From Lachnospiraceae bacterium (GTDB taxonomy: Bacteria; Bacillota; Clostridia; Lachnospirales; Lachnospiraceae), in assembly GCA_019420465.1 (NCBI GenBank), contig JAHZHB010000085.1:1-15228 (forward strand): 15,228 nt of DNA. The letters run 5' to 3'. This document shows, piece after piece, positions 12,581 to 15,228 of the stretch (the stretch's first letter is position 1; every line of letters begins with the position of its first letter). The translations under genes and the position numbers were made by a program. The notes beneath the pieces are model-generated. The model did not search any database, was not told the DNA's origin, and saw only the letters and a list, made by a program, of their open reading frames with translations.

Positions 12581-13756
12581 ATGTTTGAACAGAATTTAGG
12601 AAAAGTTATGCCGGTAGGCCGTCTGGGCCTGATCGTACTGGACAGTTGTACAGAGCTTGGCAACAAGGTGGATGAACAGCTGGTCAAATGGCGCGAGAGC
12701 CGCTGCCATGAGCTGGGAGACCATCCGGCCACACAGGACTATGTCAAGGACAGCTATCTCATCCCGGTAAAAACGGCACGTTTTGGTTCCGGCGAGGGCA
12801 AAGCCACACTGCTTGACTCCGTCCGCGGTGATGATCTGTACATCCTGGTGGATGTCTGCAACAACAGTCTTTCCTATAATATCGCCAACAAGACCAGCTA
12901 TATGTCTCCGGACGAGCATTACCAGGATTTAAAGCGCGTGATTGCCGCTGTAGCAGGCAAAGCACGTCGTTTAAGTGTTATTATGCCCTTCCTCTATGAA
13001 GGCCGTCAGCACAAGCGTACAGGCCGTGAGTCCCTGGACTGTGCGATCATGTTAAACGAACTGCACCAGATGGGTGTGGAAAATATCATCACATTCGACG
13101 CACACGATCCGCGCGTACAGAATGCGATCCCGATGGGCGGTTTTGAAACCGTACAGCCGACATACCAGTTTATCAAAGGTCTGTTAAACCATGTGCCGGA
13201 TCTGACGATCGATGCTGACCATCTGATGGTCATCAGCCCGGACGAAGGTGCTACGGCACGTGCGATCTATATGGCCAACAACCTGGGTGTGGATATGGGT
13301 ATGTTCTATAAGAGACGTGACTATTCCCGCGTGGTCAACGGACGCAATCCGATCGTAGCCCACGAATTTCTGGGCAGCGATGTGACCGGCAAAGACCTTC
13401 TGATCATCGACGATATGATCTCTTCCGGTGACAGCATGCTGGACGTAGCCAAGGATCTGAAAGGCCGTGGAGCACGAAAAATCTTTATGTGTTCCACCTT
13501 CGGTCTGTTCACCAACGGTCTGAAAAAGTTTGACCAGTGCTACGAACAGGGTATTTTTGATAAGGTTCTGACAACAAACCTGGTATATCAGACACCGGAA
13601 CTGCTCTCGAGAGAGTATTATATCAACTGTGATATGGCCAAGTACATTGCCTATATCATCGAGCATCTGAACCACGATGCTTCGATCTCCAGCCTGTTAA
13701 ATCCGGTCGACAGAATCCAGAATATTCTGGCCCGATACAGAAATCACGAAATGTAA
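12581..13756 (+). CDS. prs: Ribose-phosphate pyrophosphokinase-like protein (divergent, 391 aa)
   Basis: A 391-residue protein of the PRPP synthetase family (ribose-5-phosphate plus ATP gives PRPP and AMP), clearly longer than the usual 310-320 residues. Two phosphoribosyltransferase-fold halves are visible. The PRPP loop is 'LLIIDDMISSGDSM' (273-286) rather than the classical VDDIIDTAGT. The Mg-binding region reads 'TFDAHDPRVQNAIP' with the His kept. The ATP loop is 'EGRQHKRTGRES' instead of RQDRKxRxRE. 'VISPDEGATARA' replaces VSPDxGG, and the catalytic 'KRR' is present at 244-246. The first 90 residues contain an insertion not typical of classical Prs. Activity is likely but not certain. 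AGGGGG at the end of the loader gene precedes the ATG by 10 bases; the gap is 3 bases. Confidence 0.87.
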   Translation: MFEQNLGKVMPVGRLGLIVLDSCTELGNKVDEQLVKWRESRCHELGDHPATQDYVKDSYLIPVKTARFGSGEGKATLLDSVRGDDLYILVDVCNNSLSYNIANKTSYMSPDEHYQDLKRVIAAVAGKARRLSVIMPFLYEGRQHKRTGRESLDCAIMLNELHQMGVENIITFDAHDPRVQNAIPMGGFETVQPTYQFIKGLLNHVPDLTIDADHLMVISPDEGATARAIYMANNLGVDMGMFYKRRDYSRVVNGRNPIVAHEFLGSDVTGKDLLIIDDMISSGDSMLDVAKDLKGRGARKIFMCSTFGLFTNGLKKFDQCYEQGIFDKVLTTNLVYQTPELLSREYYINCDMAKYIAYIIEHLNHDASISSLLNPVDRIQNILARYRNHEM

Positions 13757-13764
13757 ATAACAGT

Positions 13765-13811
13765 AAAGCGCCGCACCCGGCTGCTCCCTGGCAGCTGTGG
13801 TGCGGCGCTTT
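13765..13811. terminator. Bidirectional terminator-like hairpin after prs
   Basis: AAAGCGCCGCAC (13765-13776) pairs perfectly over 12 bp with GTGCGGCGCTTT (13800-13811), and an inner GCTGC/GCAGC stem can form in the loop. T-tracts are short on both sides. It starts 8 bases past the prs stop and lies just downstream of the convergent glyoxalase remnant, so it probably serves both. Confidence 0.75.
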
Positions 13812-13823
13812 GCTATATATCTG

Positions 13824-13898
13824 TTACGGTAAAATTTCAAGCCAGTATCCGTCAAAATCGGAAACATTATAGTTTTCGTGAATCATTTTAAAGCTCAT
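13824..13898 (-). pseudogene. Internally deleted glyoxalase (VOC family) remnant, 24 codons
   Basis: The 24-residue frame MSFKMIHENYNVSDFDGYWLEILP joins the two ends of a VOC/lactoylglutathione-lyase-like protein. 'FKMIHENYNV' is the typical first beta strand with the metal-ligand His, and 'DGYWLEILP' is the typical last strand with the metal-ligand Glu. About 100 central residues that family members normally have are missing, in frame. Its ATG overlaps the TGA of the upstream metallo-hydrolase gene (ATGA), with GGAG in the end of that gene, so it would still be translated by coupling. Such a peptide cannot fold as a VOC domain, so I call it a remnant. The identification rests on two short matches from memory of the family. 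Confidence 0.72.
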
Positions 13899-14554
13899 AG
13901 TTCTTCTCCTTTTGCTGTTTCTGTATTTTTGATTCTGGGTGTATATTCAGGATATTCGCCGATCAATTTATCGATGATATACGGCTTGTTCCAGTAATGC
14001 ATGGGATAAACCGCATCACAGTCAACCGTTGTAAGGAAATACAGCATACCGTCAGCATAATGATTTTCCTGTCTTGGGTCAAGGGGAACAAAAGCAACAT
14101 CCAGATGCAAATCCTGCATTTTATTGATTTGTGCCCTGTATCTTGCTGTCATTTGCGAATTATCCGCATCCAGTTCTCCCTCCCAGTACCAGTCGTTCAG
14201 ATCGCCTGCGTGATACATGGTACCTTCACCTGTTTTTACGATAAACGCAACGCCTCTGTCTGTAGACAGCAGCGTGTTAATTTCTGTGCCATTATCCAGA
14301 ATATACGATTGATCGTGATAAGCCGTGGTAACCTTTATTCCTGCAGGATATTTATTTTTATGGATATCCTTTGCCAAAACCGCCTGATAATTCATATGCA
14401 TACGGTTCAGAATCTCAAATATTTCCGGGTTGAAATGGTCAGGATGAAAATGACTGCAAAGCACAACCACCGGCTCTTTTTTGAATTTATATTTCCTTTT
14501 CCATGCCCCACTTCTTCCAGTACCTGTCCGGTAGTTGCTGTATCCATACCGCAC
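13895..14554 (-). CDS. Metallo-beta-lactamase-fold hydrolase with damaged N-terminus
   Basis: The frame from GTG 14554 gives 219 residues. Metal ligands of the MBL fold are present: 'CSHFHPDH' (His35, His37, Asp39, His40), then 'MYHAGDLNDW' with the His and Asp, and 'YPMHYW' with the last His. This resembles the UlaG-like hydrolases (COG2220 type). The part before the HxHxDH motif is abnormal. Residues 1-26 ('RYGYSNYRTGTGRSGAWKRK', then basic residues) lack the expected beta strands, and 20-30 residues are missing. A competing frame (ATG 14592, 'MLKVTIEEQKGKKCGMDTA') overlaps there, so a frameshift or rearrangement is likely. An in-frame extension to 14665 would enter a terminator, so I reject that start. 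Substrate unknown; the gene may be non-functional. Confidence 0.6.
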   Translation of the reverse strand: MRYGYSNYRTGTGRSGAWKRKYKFKKEPVVVLCSHFHPDHFNPEIFEILNRMHMNYQAVLAKDIHKNKYPAGIKVTTAYHDQSYILDNGTEINTLLSTDRGVAFIVKTGEGTMYHAGDLNDWYWEGELDADNSQMTARYRAQINKMQDLHLDVAFVPLDPRQENHYADGMLYFLTTVDCDAVYPMHYWNKPYIIDKLIGEYPEYTPRIKNTETAKGEEL

Positions 14555-14648
14555 TTTTTGCCTTTCTGTTCCTCTATAGTTACCTTTAGCATAGCATATT
14601 TTTATCAGCTTCTGCCCTAAAATTTGTATAAAAAAGCAGAAAATACAG

Positions 14649-14694
14649 CAAAAAGCGCCCGCCATCAGCCCTGTCAGCCAATGTGCGAACGCTT
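14649..14694 (-). terminator. Terminator of the HD-GYP gene
   Basis: On the minus strand, AAGCGTTCGC (14685-14694) pairs with GCGGGCGCTT (14653-14662) over 10 bp including two G-T pairs, then a CTTTTTG tract follows. It lies about 90 bases past the HD-GYP stop. A second small hairpin, GGGCA/TGCCC (14716-14731), sits between them and is followed by TATTTTTCC on the plus strand, where no gene ends. Confidence 0.65.
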
Positions 14695-14783
14695 CTTAAT
14701 TTAATTCATAAATACGGGCAAATCCCTGCCCTATTTTTCCTGTGTATCTCTGTTTAAGAGTGCCCTTTACCAGACCTTTTTTC

Positions 14784-15228
14784 TTATGCTTCTTCTGCCT
14801 TTACCAGCGAAATCGTACCGTTATCCAGACATTCCACAAATTTTACAACCAGATTTGGATCAAATTGTTTGCCTGCATCCTGAAGAAGCTTCTCCCTCGC
14901 TACATCTACCGGAAACGCCTTCTTATAACAGCGCCTGGATGTCATGGCATCAAAGGAATCTGCCACGCACAGGATACGTGCAGTCAACGGAATATCTTCC
15001 CCCGCAATTCTTCGCGGATATCCCTTACCGTCATAACGTTCATGATGACCGATGACAGCAGGAATAACATAATCCAGCGATGGCAGATGACGAATGATAT
15101 CAATCGATGCTTCCACATGTCCCTTGATCGTCTCGTATTCTTCATCTGTCAGACGTCCTGCTTTATTTAATACATATTCCGGAATACCGATTTTACCTAC
15201 ATCATGCAAAAGTGCTGCCTGGCGGATG
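14784..15228 (-). CDS. HD-GYP domain phosphohydrolase, C-terminal part (cut by window edge)
   Basis: The frame is open to the right edge, so this is the last 147 residues of a longer protein. The visible part is an HD-GYP domain: 'IRQAALLHDVGKIGIP' (the HD pair), 'GHVEASIDIIR', 'HHERYDGKGYP' (HH plus the GYP signature), and 'RILCVADSFDAMTSRRCYKK'. All metal-binding residues that can be seen are intact. HD-GYP proteins commonly hydrolyse cyclic di-GMP or related dinucleotides, often behind a sensor or receiver domain, which would be off the window here. The tail ends 'NGTISLVKAEEA'. Confidence 0.93.
   Translation of the reverse strand, partial: IRQAALLHDVGKIGIPEYVLNKAGRLTDEEYETIKGHVEASIDIIRHLPSLDYVIPAVIGHHERYDGKGYPRRIAGEDIPLTARILCVADSFDAMTSRRCYKKAFPVDVAREKLLQDAGKQFDPNLVVKFVECLDNGTISLVKAEEA

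Noticed and set aside
14555..14665. N-terminal extension of the metallo-hydrolase
   Set aside because: Its first codons lie in the terminator stem of the HD-GYP gene and the residues are hydrophobic without any family match.

Overview
The window looks like chromosomal DNA from a low-to-mid GC, anaerobic, Gram-positive member of the Clostridia, most likely Lachnospiraceae. The evidence is a GlgC/GlgD pair next to spoVG, AGGAGG-type ribosome binding sites, a DnaD/DnaB plus DnaI-type helicase loader pair, a 391-residue divergent PRPP synthetase, and a PD-(D/E)XK 'Rpn' protein of the kind abundant in gut Clostridia. Species cannot be named from sequence alone. No rRNA, tRNA, CRISPR array, insertion sequence or prophage is visible.

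Layout. (1) 87-1943, minus strand: a tight unit of HAD phosphatase, TrmH/SpoU RNA methyltransferase and a DUF1294 membrane protein. (2) 2245-3827, minus: an Rpn-family nuclease with its own near-consensus promoter, then an unrecognised, possibly decaying gene whose upstream region holds six TGTAA half-sites. (3) 3989-5866, minus: an RsmF-type rRNA m5C methyltransferase and spoVG, each with a terminator. (4) 6060-8443, minus: glgC-glgD, ADP-glucose synthesis for glycogen. (5) 8444-8699: divergent promoters. (6) 8700-13756, plus: murC, then a DnaA-box cluster of about 320 bp, then the helicase-loader operon (DnaD/DnaB-like, DnaI-like) with a Prs-like gene. (7) 13824-15228, minus: a glyoxalase remnant of 24 codons overlapping a metallo-beta-lactamase-fold gene with a damaged N-terminus, then an HD-GYP protein cut by the window edge.

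The most interesting stretch is 10084-10404. It holds five exact TTATCCACA boxes and three TTATNCACA boxes around an AT-rich centre, directly upstream of the helicase-loader genes. It could be a DnaA-controlled promoter for loader expression, a DnaA titration or reactivation locus, or an origin-like element. dnaA and dnaN are not in the window, so calling it oriC is not justified from this sequence.

A second unexplained element is the direct-repeat array at 3794-3887, which resembles the binding sites of OmpR/PhoB-type response regulators. Two neighbouring genes at 13824-14554 look like products of deletion or frameshift. Nothing else here forms an obvious new multi-gene system; most genes are housekeeping.
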